NCBI RefSeq assembly: GCF_024684275.1
Contig: NZ_JAIKXF010000109.1
Span: 1 to 35,301, forward strand
Direction: 5' to 3'
Source of the DNA: Ruminococcus sp.
GTDB taxonomy: Bacteria > Bacillota_A > Clostridia > Oscillospirales > Ruminococcaceae
Length of the DNA stretch: 35,301 nucleotides
Shown here: positions 24,238-32,895 of the stretch, in pieces
Layout of the letters: each line of letters opens with the position of its first letter
How positions within the stretch are numbered: the stretch's first letter is position 1
Position numbers and translations under genes: made by a program
The notes under the pieces: generated by a model
The model's database searches: none
What the model was told of the DNA's origin: nothing
Seen by the model: the letters and a program-made list of their open reading frames with translations, nothing else

Positions 24238-25968
24238 ATGAGTATCCTCACTGATACAGAAGAAGCCCTTTTCGGCATGAAAAACGAAGAGTACGCTGTA
24301 TTTATGCAGAAGCTCACGCCAACTCACAGCACAGACCACTTTATCGGTGTAAAGACTCCCGAGCTGAAAAAGCTTGCAAAGGATATGCGGAAGCGCAGCG
24401 ATACAGATGAATTTCTCGGAGCGCTGCCCCACAGGTATTTTGAGGAGGATCAGCTCCATGCTTTCATTATATCTGAGGAAAAGGATTTTTCCCGCTGTAT
24501 CATGCTGACAGAAGCCTTTCTGCCATATGTTGACAACTGGGCGACCTGTGACCAGCTTTGTCCGAAGGTATTCGCAAAGCACCGCAGCGAGCTTATATCA
24601 TATGTGGATAAATGGATAGGCTCGGGGCAGACCTACAGCGTCAGATTCGCCATTGGCGTATTGATGAGACATTTTCTCGGCGAGTACTTCCACACGGAAT
24701 ATGCTGACAGAGCTGCTGCGGTCATTTCAGATGAGTATTATATTAATATGATGCGTGCGTGGTACTTTGCAACTGCACTTGCTAAGAATTACGGCGAGGC
24801 GCTTCCTTACATTGAGCAGAAGCGCCTTGATAAGTGGACTCACAACAAGACCATACAGAAAGCTGTTGAGAGCTTCCGCGTTTCAGATGAGCATAAGCAG
24901 TACCTGCGCACCTTGAAAAAAAAAAGGAGAATAAAATTGGAACTTCTTAAATCGGATTTTTACTATGAGCTTCCCGATGAGCTTATCGCGCAGACTCCCA
25001 TAGAGCCGCGAAATGCCTCGCGCATGATGTGTGTTGACCGTAAGACGGGGGCAATAACTCACGACCACTTCTATAATCTATGCGGCCACCTCAAAGAGGG
25101 TGACCTGCTGGTCATGAACGACTCAAGAGTTATCCCTGCAAGGCTCTACGGCGAGAAAATAGGCAACCAGACCTTTATCGAGTTCCTGCTGCTTGAGCAG
25201 AAAGGGGACAAGCTCTGGGAGATAATCTGCCGTCCGGGAAAGAAAGCAAAGGTGGGAACACGCTTCTCATTCGGCGGCGGAAGGCTTGTTGCAGAGGTAG
25301 TTGAGGTAAAGGACGACGGCAACCGTATCGTACAGTTTCAGTGCGAGGGGAATTTCTTTACCGCTCTTGAGGACGTGGGACAGATGCCCCTGCCTCCATA
25401 TATAAAGGAAAAGCTGAAGGACCGCGAGCGCTATCAGACGGTATATTCAAAGGAGCTTGGCTCTGCGGCGGCTCCTACGGCAGGGCTGCATTTCACCCCC
25501 GAAATGCTTGATGACCTTCGTTCACGGGGCATAAAGACGGCATTTGTGACGCTTCATGTCGGACTTGGGACCTTCCGTCCTGTCAAGGAGGACAACGTCC
25601 TCGACCACAAAATGCACAGCGAGCATTATTATCTCCCCAAGGAGACTGCTGACCTGATAAACGAGACAAAGAAAAACGGCGGACGGGTTATTGCAGTCGG
25701 CACTACCACCTGCCGTACATTAGAGAGCGTAGCTACCTTTTACGGGGATATTTCCGAGCACGAGGGCTACACAGACATATTCATTTACCCGTCATATGAG
25801 TTCAAGTGCATAGACGGACTTATCACAAACTTTCACCTTCCCGAGAGTACACTTATTATGCTGGTTTCCGCATTTATGGGCTATGATAACACAATGAACG
25901 CATACAGAACGGCTGTTGCAGAGCGATACCGCTTTTTCAGCTTTGGTGACAGTATGTGCATACTATAA
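24238..25968 (+). CDS. AlkD-like DNA alkylation repair domain reading in frame into QueA
   Basis: An open frame of 576 codons. Residues 1-~228 are an AlkD-type HEAT-like repeat protein, a family that removes bulky or alkylated bases: GVKTPELKKLAKDM, FLPYVDNWATCDQL, SVRFAIGVLMRHFL, MMRAWYFATALAKNY. The domain ends LRTLKKK, normal for stand-alone AlkD proteins (~225-235 residues), but no stop follows. The frame continues through a ten-A run (24916-24925) into QueA. With nine A the frame would stop after LKKKGE, and with eleven it would stop a few codons later. So this is a genuine fusion, a slippage-controlled junction, or a homopolymer sequencing error. Confidence 0.8.
   Translation: MSILTDTEEALFGMKNEEYAVFMQKLTPTHSTDHFIGVKTPELKKLAKDMRKRSDTDEFLGALPHRYFEEDQLHAFIISEEKDFSRCIMLTEAFLPYVDNWATCDQLCPKVFAKHRSELISYVDKWIGSGQTYSVRFAIGVLMRHFLGEYFHTEYADRAAAVISDEYYINMMRAWYFATALAKNYGEALPYIEQKRLDKWTHNKTIQKAVESFRVSDEHKQYLRTLKKKRRIKLELLKSDFYYELPDELIAQTPIEPRNASRMMCVDRKTGAITHDHFYNLCGHLKEGDLLVMNDSRVIPARLYGEKIGNQTFIEFLLLEQKGDKLWEIICRPGKKAKVGTRFSFGGGRLVAEVVEVKDDGNRIVQFQCEGNFFTALEDVGQMPLPPYIKEKLKDRERYQTVYSKELGSAAAPTAGLHFTPEMLDDLRSRGIKTAFVTLHVGLGTFRPVKEDNVLDHKMHSEHYYLPKETADLINETKKNGGRVIAVGTTTCRTLESVATFYGDISEHEGYTDIFIYPSYEFKCIDGLITNFHLPESTLIMLVSAFMGYDNTMNAYRTAVAERYRFFSFGDSMCIL
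24937..25968 (+). CDS. queA: tRNA preQ1(34) S-adenosylmethionine ribosyltransferase-isomerase
   Basis: QueA transfers the ribosyl part of SAM to preQ1 at tRNA position 34, forming epoxyqueuosine. Translation probably begins at TTG 24937: AGGAG (24925-24929) is well spaced before it, and the protein then starts ELLKSDFYYELPDELIAQTP, the normal QueA N-terminus. The resulting 343 residues match the family. Motifs: NDSRVIPARLYG, GSAAAPTAGLHFT, HVGLGTFRPV, GTTTCRTLES and TNFHLPESTLIMLVSAF. tgt, the partner enzyme of the pathway, lies one gene downstream. The TTG is in frame with the AlkD-like region. Confidence 0.95.
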   Translation: MELLKSDFYYELPDELIAQTPIEPRNASRMMCVDRKTGAITHDHFYNLCGHLKEGDLLVMNDSRVIPARLYGEKIGNQTFIEFLLLEQKGDKLWEIICRPGKKAKVGTRFSFGGGRLVAEVVEVKDDGNRIVQFQCEGNFFTALEDVGQMPLPPYIKEKLKDRERYQTVYSKELGSAAAPTAGLHFTPEMLDDLRSRGIKTAFVTLHVGLGTFRPVKEDNVLDHKMHSEHYYLPKETADLINETKKNGGRVIAVGTTTCRTLESVATFYGDISEHEGYTDIFIYPSYEFKCIDGLITNFHLPESTLIMLVSAFMGYDNTMNAYRTAVAERYRFFSFGDSMCIL

Positions 25969-25991
25969 ATATTTGATTTGAGGAGTAAGAA

Positions 25992-26369
25992 ATGGCAGAA
26001 ATGGAACTTTATGATTTTTTCAAGGGAATAATCGATTCCGAGGAAGGACCTATAGTCCTTTGCAATCTCGATTACAGGGTGATATATGAGAATACTGCGG
26101 CTGAAAACTACTATGCACCTGTAGCGCCGCTTACAGGCAGGCTTCTTTCAACAGTCATGAACGATGAGCAGATGAGCAAGGTAGTCATGAGCGTGGAGTG
26201 GTTCAAGGAGGACGAAAAGAATAACAAGGTATTTGCTTTGCACGACGAGAAGCATAATATGGATATGTACATTCTTGCTATAAGAAATACAAAGGGGGAG
26301 CTTATCGGCTTCTACGGACGCCGTGAGGACAGGACTCCTGATTCAGGCAAGGAATTTGACCTGGATTGA
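25992..26369 (+). CDS. PAS-like small protein between queA and tgt
   Basis: A 125-residue protein resembling a single PAS fold: GPIVLCNLDYRVIYENTAAENYY corresponds to the first strands and helix, GRLLSTVM to the F-helix region, and NMDMYILAIRNTKGELIGFYG to the last strands. There is no output domain, signal peptide or membrane segment. It lies 23 nt after queA and 42 nt before tgt, with RBS GAGGAG, so it is probably in the queuosine operon. The ligand and partner are unknown. Confidence 0.75.
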   Translation: MAEMELYDFFKGIIDSEEGPIVLCNLDYRVIYENTAAENYYAPVAPLTGRLLSTVMNDEQMSKVVMSVEWFKEDEKNNKVFALHDEKHNMDMYILAIRNTKGELIGFYGRREDRTPDSGKEFDLD

Positions 26370-26396
26370 GACTTGCACTTCTGCGAAATTCAATAA

Positions 26397-27542
<1,146 letters not shown>

Positions 27543-27571
27543 GAGCCCTGCTCTGAAAAAACGGAGATATT

Positions 27572-29956
27572 ATGGAAACTTTTCTTTTTATTTTAATGTT
27601 TGCGGTCTCTGTCGCTGTGACCGCAGTCTTTTTGCATGAAACAAAGAGCGACATCAGAGGAAAAGAGCCTGTGAGCAAAAGGCTTGCCGCAGTGCGCAGA
27701 GTATCCCTCTGTGCGGCTCTGGTGCTTGTATTTATAGCAGCTGCTGAGCTCCTTCACATAATAAATATCGGAGCCTATTCGGGAGCATTTACTGTTCTCG
27801 GTGCTATGGCTGGTATATCGGCTCTTGTCTGTACCATGAACAAAAAGCGCCGCTACCACTCGGCAGTATGGGTGGTAAAGGCTGTCATTATTGCGGCGGT
27901 GCTGGAGACTACTGTATTCAATGCTCCTACATTCCGCCTCTGGTTCGGCACCTATAAAAGCGTTTATTTCTCAGCAGAGGAGTGCTCCGACAGCGCAGAT
28001 GTCAATTTCCATGCCGACACAGGGAAGCTTGATGTCCGCGGCGACAGGACGTCGGTATTCACCCTTGAGGATATAAACTTTGAGGTGGCAGACGTTTTTG
28101 TTGATCTTGATTATGATACCCGAACAAAGGCAGCTGAGGTCTCAGTCGACGCTATGGACGAGACCTGTGCAGTTGATTACAGACCTGCTGTTGCAGAGGG
28201 CAGACCTGTTATAAAAAGACCTCATTCCCAGTACATACAGCTTCATCTTTCGGGAGATGTCAGCAGGCTGAAAGTATCAGTTTCTCCATTTAACAGCGGA
28301 GCAGTCTCTATAAAGGGCATAGGCTTGAATCAGCAGATACCCATGAGCATATCATGGGCGAGGCTGGCACTTATAATCTTTGGCATTGTCTTCTGGCAGC
28401 TCATGATGAACAGCAAGACAATGCAGCAGAGCATAACAAAAAACAAGCGTATATTCCGTCTGGCGGCGGTGTTCATTACAGATGCAGCCTGTCTTGCGGC
28501 AATAGTAATCACCTTTGTCAAGCTTGACAATTACTCTATAACCGACATAATGAAGCGTACAGAGGGAAATCAGATGACTCAGGAGCTGGTTGAAGCCTTT
28601 GAAAACGGCAGCACAAGCCTCCTTGAAAAGCCTTCTGATGAACTGAACAGCTTTGATACTCCGTATACAGGCGACGCCCGTGACAAAGCTAATTTGGAGT
28701 ATGAGTGGGACCACGTTTATTTTTACGGAAAGTACTACAGCTACTACGGCATAGCGCCTGTAGTGCTGCTGTTTCTGCCCTATCATAAGCTGACGGGGTA
28801 TTATTTCCCCGATTCTATGGCGGTGCTCCTGTTTGCCCTGATAGGCATTATCGGACTTACCAAGCTTTACAGAGAGTTCCTTAAAAAGCTCTTCCCGAAA
28901 ACTCCCACAGGCATAGCCGTAGCAGGACTTATCATATTACAGGTGGTAAGCGGTATATGGTTCAGCATAGGCAGACCTGATTTCTACGAGATAGCAATGT
29001 CGGCAGGCTTTGCGGCACTGACATGGGCAGTATATTTCATGCTTTCCGCAGACATAATAGGTACGGGCAAGCCCGTTCTCTCACGTACAGCTGTTTCGTC
29101 GCTGCTTTTTGCCATAGCAGTGCTTTGCAGACCTACGCTGGTGCTTTACTGTATCACCGCAGGAGCATTCATGTTTCTTGCAGTTCCCAGAGCCGCAGGA
29201 GCGGTGAAAAATGGGAAAAAGCCCGAGGACGGCTCGCGGAAGCTTCGCTATATCCTCTGTGCGATTCTGCCTATGGTCTGTATCGGAGCGATACAGATGT
29301 GGTACAATTATGACCGTTTCGGCTCTGTGTTCGAGTTTGGCATACAGTATTCGCTGACTATCAACGATTTCACAAAGACTCAGTTCCACAGCAGGCTTTC
29401 ACTTGTACCTATATATAATTATATGTTCAATCCGCCGACATTCTCAATGACCTATCCGAATATAAGCACTGAATTCCAGTTCCTCAACGCAGGCGGCTTC
29501 TTCTACGCAGACCTGCCCTCAACACGCAATACCTCAGGATTGTTCTTCCTTGCACTGCCTATGTTCGTGTATCTGCTGTCATTTAAGGCGCTCAGACAGC
29601 TCCGCGGCAGAAAAAAGAAGCTCCTCATGGCATTTTACGTAGGAGTACCCTGTCTGCTGATCCCCTTCGGCATAATCGCCTCTGTATGGGAAAGCGGCTA
29701 TGCAGTGCGCTATATGGTGGATTTTTCATGGCAGTCGCTCCTCGGAGCATTGGCTATAATGTTCTTCCTCTATGAGAGGCTTACAGACAAGACCAAGAAA
29801 AAGCTGGTATTCGGCTTTATGTGGTTCTCGGCAATGTGGGCACTGATAGTCGGAGGCGTACAGGCGTTCAATCAGGCATTCCGATTTGATGTGTTTGACC
29901 TTAGCTATCCTGAAATGGCATATGACGTGCAGCGCATTTTTGCCTTCTGGAACTAA
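27572..29956 (+). CDS. Large polytopic membrane protein, possibly GT-C glycosyltransferase
   Basis: A 794-residue protein with about four N-terminal membrane helices, a soluble beta-rich insert (~residues 125-255) and then roughly nine more helices. An extracellular-type loop with PYTGDARDKANLEYEWDHVYFYGKYYSYYGI, the pattern AVLCRPTLVLYC and a late NPPTFSMTYPN loop resemble membrane glycosyltransferases of the GT-C fold, but no acidic DD/ED motif of the classic type is secure. It may modify surface glycans. AAAACGGAG lies before the ATG; the 30-nt gap after tgt suggests cotranscription. Family not identified. Confidence 0.75.
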   Translation: METFLFILMFAVSVAVTAVFLHETKSDIRGKEPVSKRLAAVRRVSLCAALVLVFIAAAELLHIINIGAYSGAFTVLGAMAGISALVCTMNKKRRYHSAVWVVKAVIIAAVLETTVFNAPTFRLWFGTYKSVYFSAEECSDSADVNFHADTGKLDVRGDRTSVFTLEDINFEVADVFVDLDYDTRTKAAEVSVDAMDETCAVDYRPAVAEGRPVIKRPHSQYIQLHLSGDVSRLKVSVSPFNSGAVSIKGIGLNQQIPMSISWARLALIIFGIVFWQLMMNSKTMQQSITKNKRIFRLAAVFITDAACLAAIVITFVKLDNYSITDIMKRTEGNQMTQELVEAFENGSTSLLEKPSDELNSFDTPYTGDARDKANLEYEWDHVYFYGKYYSYYGIAPVVLLFLPYHKLTGYYFPDSMAVLLFALIGIIGLTKLYREFLKKLFPKTPTGIAVAGLIILQVVSGIWFSIGRPDFYEIAMSAGFAALTWAVYFMLSADIIGTGKPVLSRTAVSSLLFAIAVLCRPTLVLYCITAGAFMFLAVPRAAGAVKNGKKPEDGSRKLRYILCAILPMVCIGAIQMWYNYDRFGSVFEFGIQYSLTINDFTKTQFHSRLSLVPIYNYMFNPPTFSMTYPNISTEFQFLNAGGFFYADLPSTRNTSGLFFLALPMFVYLLSFKALRQLRGRKKKLLMAFYVGVPCLLIPFGIIASVWESGYAVRYMVDFSWQSLLGALAIMFFLYERLTDKTKKKLVFGFMWFSAMWALIVGGVQAFNQAFRFDVFDLSYPEMAYDVQRIFAFWN

Positions 29957-29989
29957 TTTATCAATTTTATTATAAAAAGGAGAATCAAT

Positions 29990-30391
29990 ATGGTATCAAA
30001 TGAAGAACTCGAAAAGGTACGCGAAATATTCCGCGGTGACAGATATGCTACAGAGACAGGCGCAGTTATTGACGAAATAGGTGACCATTATTCAAAATGC
30101 AGTCTCGTTATCAACGAGCACCACAAAAACGCTATGGGCGGAGTTATGGGCGGAGTTTACTTCACCCTCGCTGATTTTGCCTTTGCTGTCGCTTCAAACT
30201 GGCAGCAGCCAGGAGTAGTAGGACTCAATGTTGATGCTTCTTTCATAGGAGTTCCAAAGACAGAGCGTATAATCGCTGAGGCTAAGCTTGTAAAGGACGG
30301 CAGGACTATCTGCTGCTATAATGTTGACATCAGGGACGATATAGGAAATCCTGTTGCAGCTGTTCAGTGTGTTGGTTTCAGAAAAGCGTGA
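29990..30391 (+). CDS. PaaI-type hotdog thioesterase
   Basis: A 133-residue hotdog-fold protein. HHKNAMGGVMGGVYFTLADFAFAVAS contains the family's Gly-rich turn and the Asp of the catalytic helix, VVGLNVDASFIGVPK forms the central strand, and EAKLVKDGRTICCYNVDIRD the last strands. Members hydrolyse acyl-CoA or aryl-CoA thioesters; the substrate is not evident. AAAAAGGAG precedes the start. A shared terminator follows. Confidence 0.9.
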   Translation: MVSNEELEKVREIFRGDRYATETGAVIDEIGDHYSKCSLVINEHHKNAMGGVMGGVYFTLADFAFAVASNWQQPGVVGLNVDASFIGVPKTERIIAEAKLVKDGRTICCYNVDIRDDIGNPVAAVQCVGFRKA

Positions 30392-30407
30392 TGATGCGCT
30401 GATAAGT

Positions 30408-30447
30408 GCAAAAAAGCCATGAAGCGAAAGCTTCATGGCTTTTATCA
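30408..30447. terminator. Bidirectional terminator between thioesterase and GGDEF genes
   Basis: AAAAGCCATGAAGC (30412-30425), GAAA loop, GCTTCATGGCTTTT (30430-30443): a perfect 14-bp stem with A and T runs on either side, serving both convergent genes. Confidence 0.9.
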
Positions 30448-32355
30448 TATCTTTTCTGATTTTCTTGCGGCTTTTTTCTCCTTTTTGACCTCATACATCT
30501 TGTCGTCAGCCATTTTTATGACACTGAACAGAGTATCCTCCTTCTGAGCCACAGTGATAACACTTCCGATACTTGCAGAAATGGTATAGGGCTTCTGGAT
30601 AAGCTTATTGAGGCTTTTGAGTGACTTTGTTATCTTCTTGCTGAGGACATCTGCGGTGCCGGCATTGGCGTTTGGATCAAAATATACGAACTCATCGCCG
30701 CCGAAACGAGCGCAGATACAGTCCTGACCGCAGCAGCTGCTGATGGTGCTGGCAAGTCGCTGTATAGCAAAATCGCCCTCATTGTGACCGTAGTTGTCGT
30801 TGATGAACTTCAGACCGTCCATGTCGATAAAGCTTATCATGATACGTCTGCCCTCGGCAACACACTTGTTGAAGACATCATCTGCATGATTATAGAAGCC
30901 GTTTCTGTTATATATGTTGCACAGCGGATCAATGACGTAAAGACGCTTCAGCTCGGCGTTGACCTTGTTGAGGTGGAAGAGCTTGCGGATATTTTCCAGC
31001 GAGTTGCTGAGTATCATAGTCAGGGTATGGCAGAGGAGACTGTATGTCGGAAACTCACTGTTTGTGAATATGTAATAGCCGAGACAGCGGTCGCTGTAAT
31101 GCAGGGGCAGGAAATAGTTCACGCAGCCTCTTTCCTCGAAGCCCTCAGGGAACATTTCGCTGCTGTGGAAGGTTTCCACGCTCCTGCGCTCGCCTTTATC
31201 CCAGATAAGCGGAGCGCTCATGCATTCGGAATAATACTCCTGAGCCTCGGGAACGCTTTCAGAGCTGTAATCGTCCTGCCAGTCCTCACTTAGGCAAAGG
31301 GTGAACTTTTCACATTCAAGCTCGCCGATAAGGTTGTTTATAACATTGAAGTACTGTTCGGCGGTGAATGCCTCTGCAAGACCGGCTGTAAGGCGGTTTA
31401 TCATGTGGATATTGTTATTGGTATCCTCAGATTTGCGGTAGGTGAGCTTCTTGTACTCTACCAGCTCGTCCGTGCCCGAGCATTTGCAGCCGCAGCTTTC
31501 GCTGAGAGCAGGCTCGGCATCGAGGATAGTGCTCTTAGGCTGAGGGATACCGTCAAGGACGTTGGCGAGTATTTCAACCGCCTTGTATCCAACATCATAA
31601 AGTGGACATTTTACAGATGTGATAGCAGGGCTGGAATTACGTGCACTGAATGTGTTGTCAAAGCCTGTTATCATTATATCGTCAGGTATCTTGTATCCCA
31701 GCTTTTCCAGTGACGAAGCAACGGTAAGAGCCATACTGTCGTTTGCGCAGATGAACGCATCGGGGAGGGGGAGCCCTGATTCCACAAAGGCGTCTACAGC
31801 CATTTTACCGTCATAGCTCTTGAAATCACCGTAGAATACACGCTTCTGGTCAACAGTGAGACCATTTTCCTCCATAGCACTGACAAAGGCGTCATAGCGC
31901 GATTTTCCGTCCGGATTGCCGAGAGGACCTGAAACGTAGTTGATTGTTTTTGCACCGTGATCCTTTATTATGTGGTTCACGAGCTTTTTCATAACGTCGA
32001 AATTATCTATGCTTATATCGTAGAAATCGGAGTTTTCGTGATTTTCAAAAACAACAGCAGGGATATCTGCGGCAAGAACATTTTTGAATATCCTGTTTCG
32101 CAGTTCGGTATCGCCGAAGGTGTTGGTCATAAGGATAGCGCCGTCGAATCGGGTATAATCGATAAGATTGTAGATGCTGCTCTCACCGATGTCGAATGTG
32201 GTACTGCCGACCATTCCACCGAAGCCTGCAACATAGGAGATATTCACATTGTGGCTGTAGGCATAGGTGCTGATACCCTTGAAAACATTATGCTGGTATT
32301 CTTCATCAAGTCCCGAAACCACAACAACAATTTTTTTGGTTTTGTTTTTGTCCAT
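30445..32355 (-). CDS. LacI-type ligand-sensing diguanylate cyclase
   Basis: A 636-residue cytoplasmic protein. Residues ~8-285 form a periplasmic-binding-protein-like (LacI effector) domain: GLDEEYQHNVFKGI, VNYVSGP-type strand, DAFICANDSMALTVASSL, GFDNTFSA. There is no DNA-binding HTH before it and no signal peptide. A Cys-rich turn (SCGCKC), a GAF-like region (~320-460) and a GGDEF domain follow (DPLCNIYNRNGF, IDMDGLKFINDNYGHNEGD, ARFGGDEF with 552-556 intact). The inhibitory I-site Arg is replaced (CGQD instead of RxxD). It should make cyclic di-GMP in response to a small ligand, probably a sugar. It is divergent from the xylanase gene. Confidence 0.93.
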   Translation of the reverse strand: MDKNKTKKIVVVVSGLDEEYQHNVFKGISTYAYSHNVNISYVAGFGGMVGSTTFDIGESSIYNLIDYTRFDGAILMTNTFGDTELRNRIFKNVLAADIPAVVFENHENSDFYDISIDNFDVMKKLVNHIIKDHGAKTINYVSGPLGNPDGKSRYDAFVSAMEENGLTVDQKRVFYGDFKSYDGKMAVDAFVESGLPLPDAFICANDSMALTVASSLEKLGYKIPDDIMITGFDNTFSARNSSPAITSVKCPLYDVGYKAVEILANVLDGIPQPKSTILDAEPALSESCGCKCSGTDELVEYKKLTYRKSEDTNNNIHMINRLTAGLAEAFTAEQYFNVINNLIGELECEKFTLCLSEDWQDDYSSESVPEAQEYYSECMSAPLIWDKGERRSVETFHSSEMFPEGFEERGCVNYFLPLHYSDRCLGYYIFTNSEFPTYSLLCHTLTMILSNSLENIRKLFHLNKVNAELKRLYVIDPLCNIYNRNGFYNHADDVFNKCVAEGRRIMISFIDMDGLKFINDNYGHNEGDFAIQRLASTISSCCGQDCICARFGGDEFVYFDPNANAGTADVLSKKITKSLKSLNKLIQKPYTISASIGSVITVAQKEDTLFSVIKMADDKMYEVKKEKKAARKSEKI

Positions 32356-32895
32356 GATATCCCCTCTTTTAATCTGAAATAATATAAAGCCTTTATGTAC
32401 ATTATAACACTTTTATTGCAAAAATAAAGTTGAAAATGTGAAAAATCGGTGTACAGAGAAATTTTTGTAGGAAGTGACATGAAATTACCACTTTATTTGT
32501 GCATAAAGCTGATTTACAATAAGTTAAACAAACGATGATTAGTTCAACCAATTATATATAGTTATAAGATAATATTAAAGTGACATAAAAGTGACACGAA
32601 AAACAGCTTTTTATGCACGGGATAATACCAATAAATAGCTAAAAAACAATAATGTATAAAAAAACTGCTGTTGCGTGACCGAAAATGTACAAAAAAAGCA
32701 AAAAATGAGCAAGGCAAAAAATACTTAGCAAGAATTGACTTGAATAGTTCACAGAAATGTAATAAAATGATTACAGAAGCTGAGGAAAAAGGAGGGACGT
32801 GAGACCAAATAGGGTTTCGGCGCTTTTACTCGGCGAGAAAAGGGAAAAATCATTTTTTAGGTTTTATCAATTTTGGAAAGTGAGGAATGATCAAC
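32356..32895. promoter_or_regulatory. Long divergent control region of GGDEF and xylanase genes
   Basis: 540 nt, very AT-rich, without a credible gene. Elements seen: a minus-strand TATAAT (complement of 32401-32406) for the GGDEF gene; AGTGACA motifs at 32473, 32579 and 32590 (the last two 11 bp apart); an imperfect inverted repeat GTGCATAAAGCTG (32499-32511)/CAGCTTTTTATGCAC (32604-32618); and a plus-strand promoter TTGACT (32735-32740), 17-nt spacer, TGTAAT (32758-32763). The ~130-nt xylanase leader holds a CTTTTACTC/GAGAAAAG hairpin (32823-32842) and an AAGGAGG (32789-32795) that is not next to the xylanase start. Confidence 0.6.

Noticed and set aside
32764..32880. Cyclic di-GMP riboswitch in the xylanase leader
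   Set aside because: Considered because of the adjacent GGDEF gene, but the conserved GEMM-type blocks are not visible; only simple hairpins are seen.
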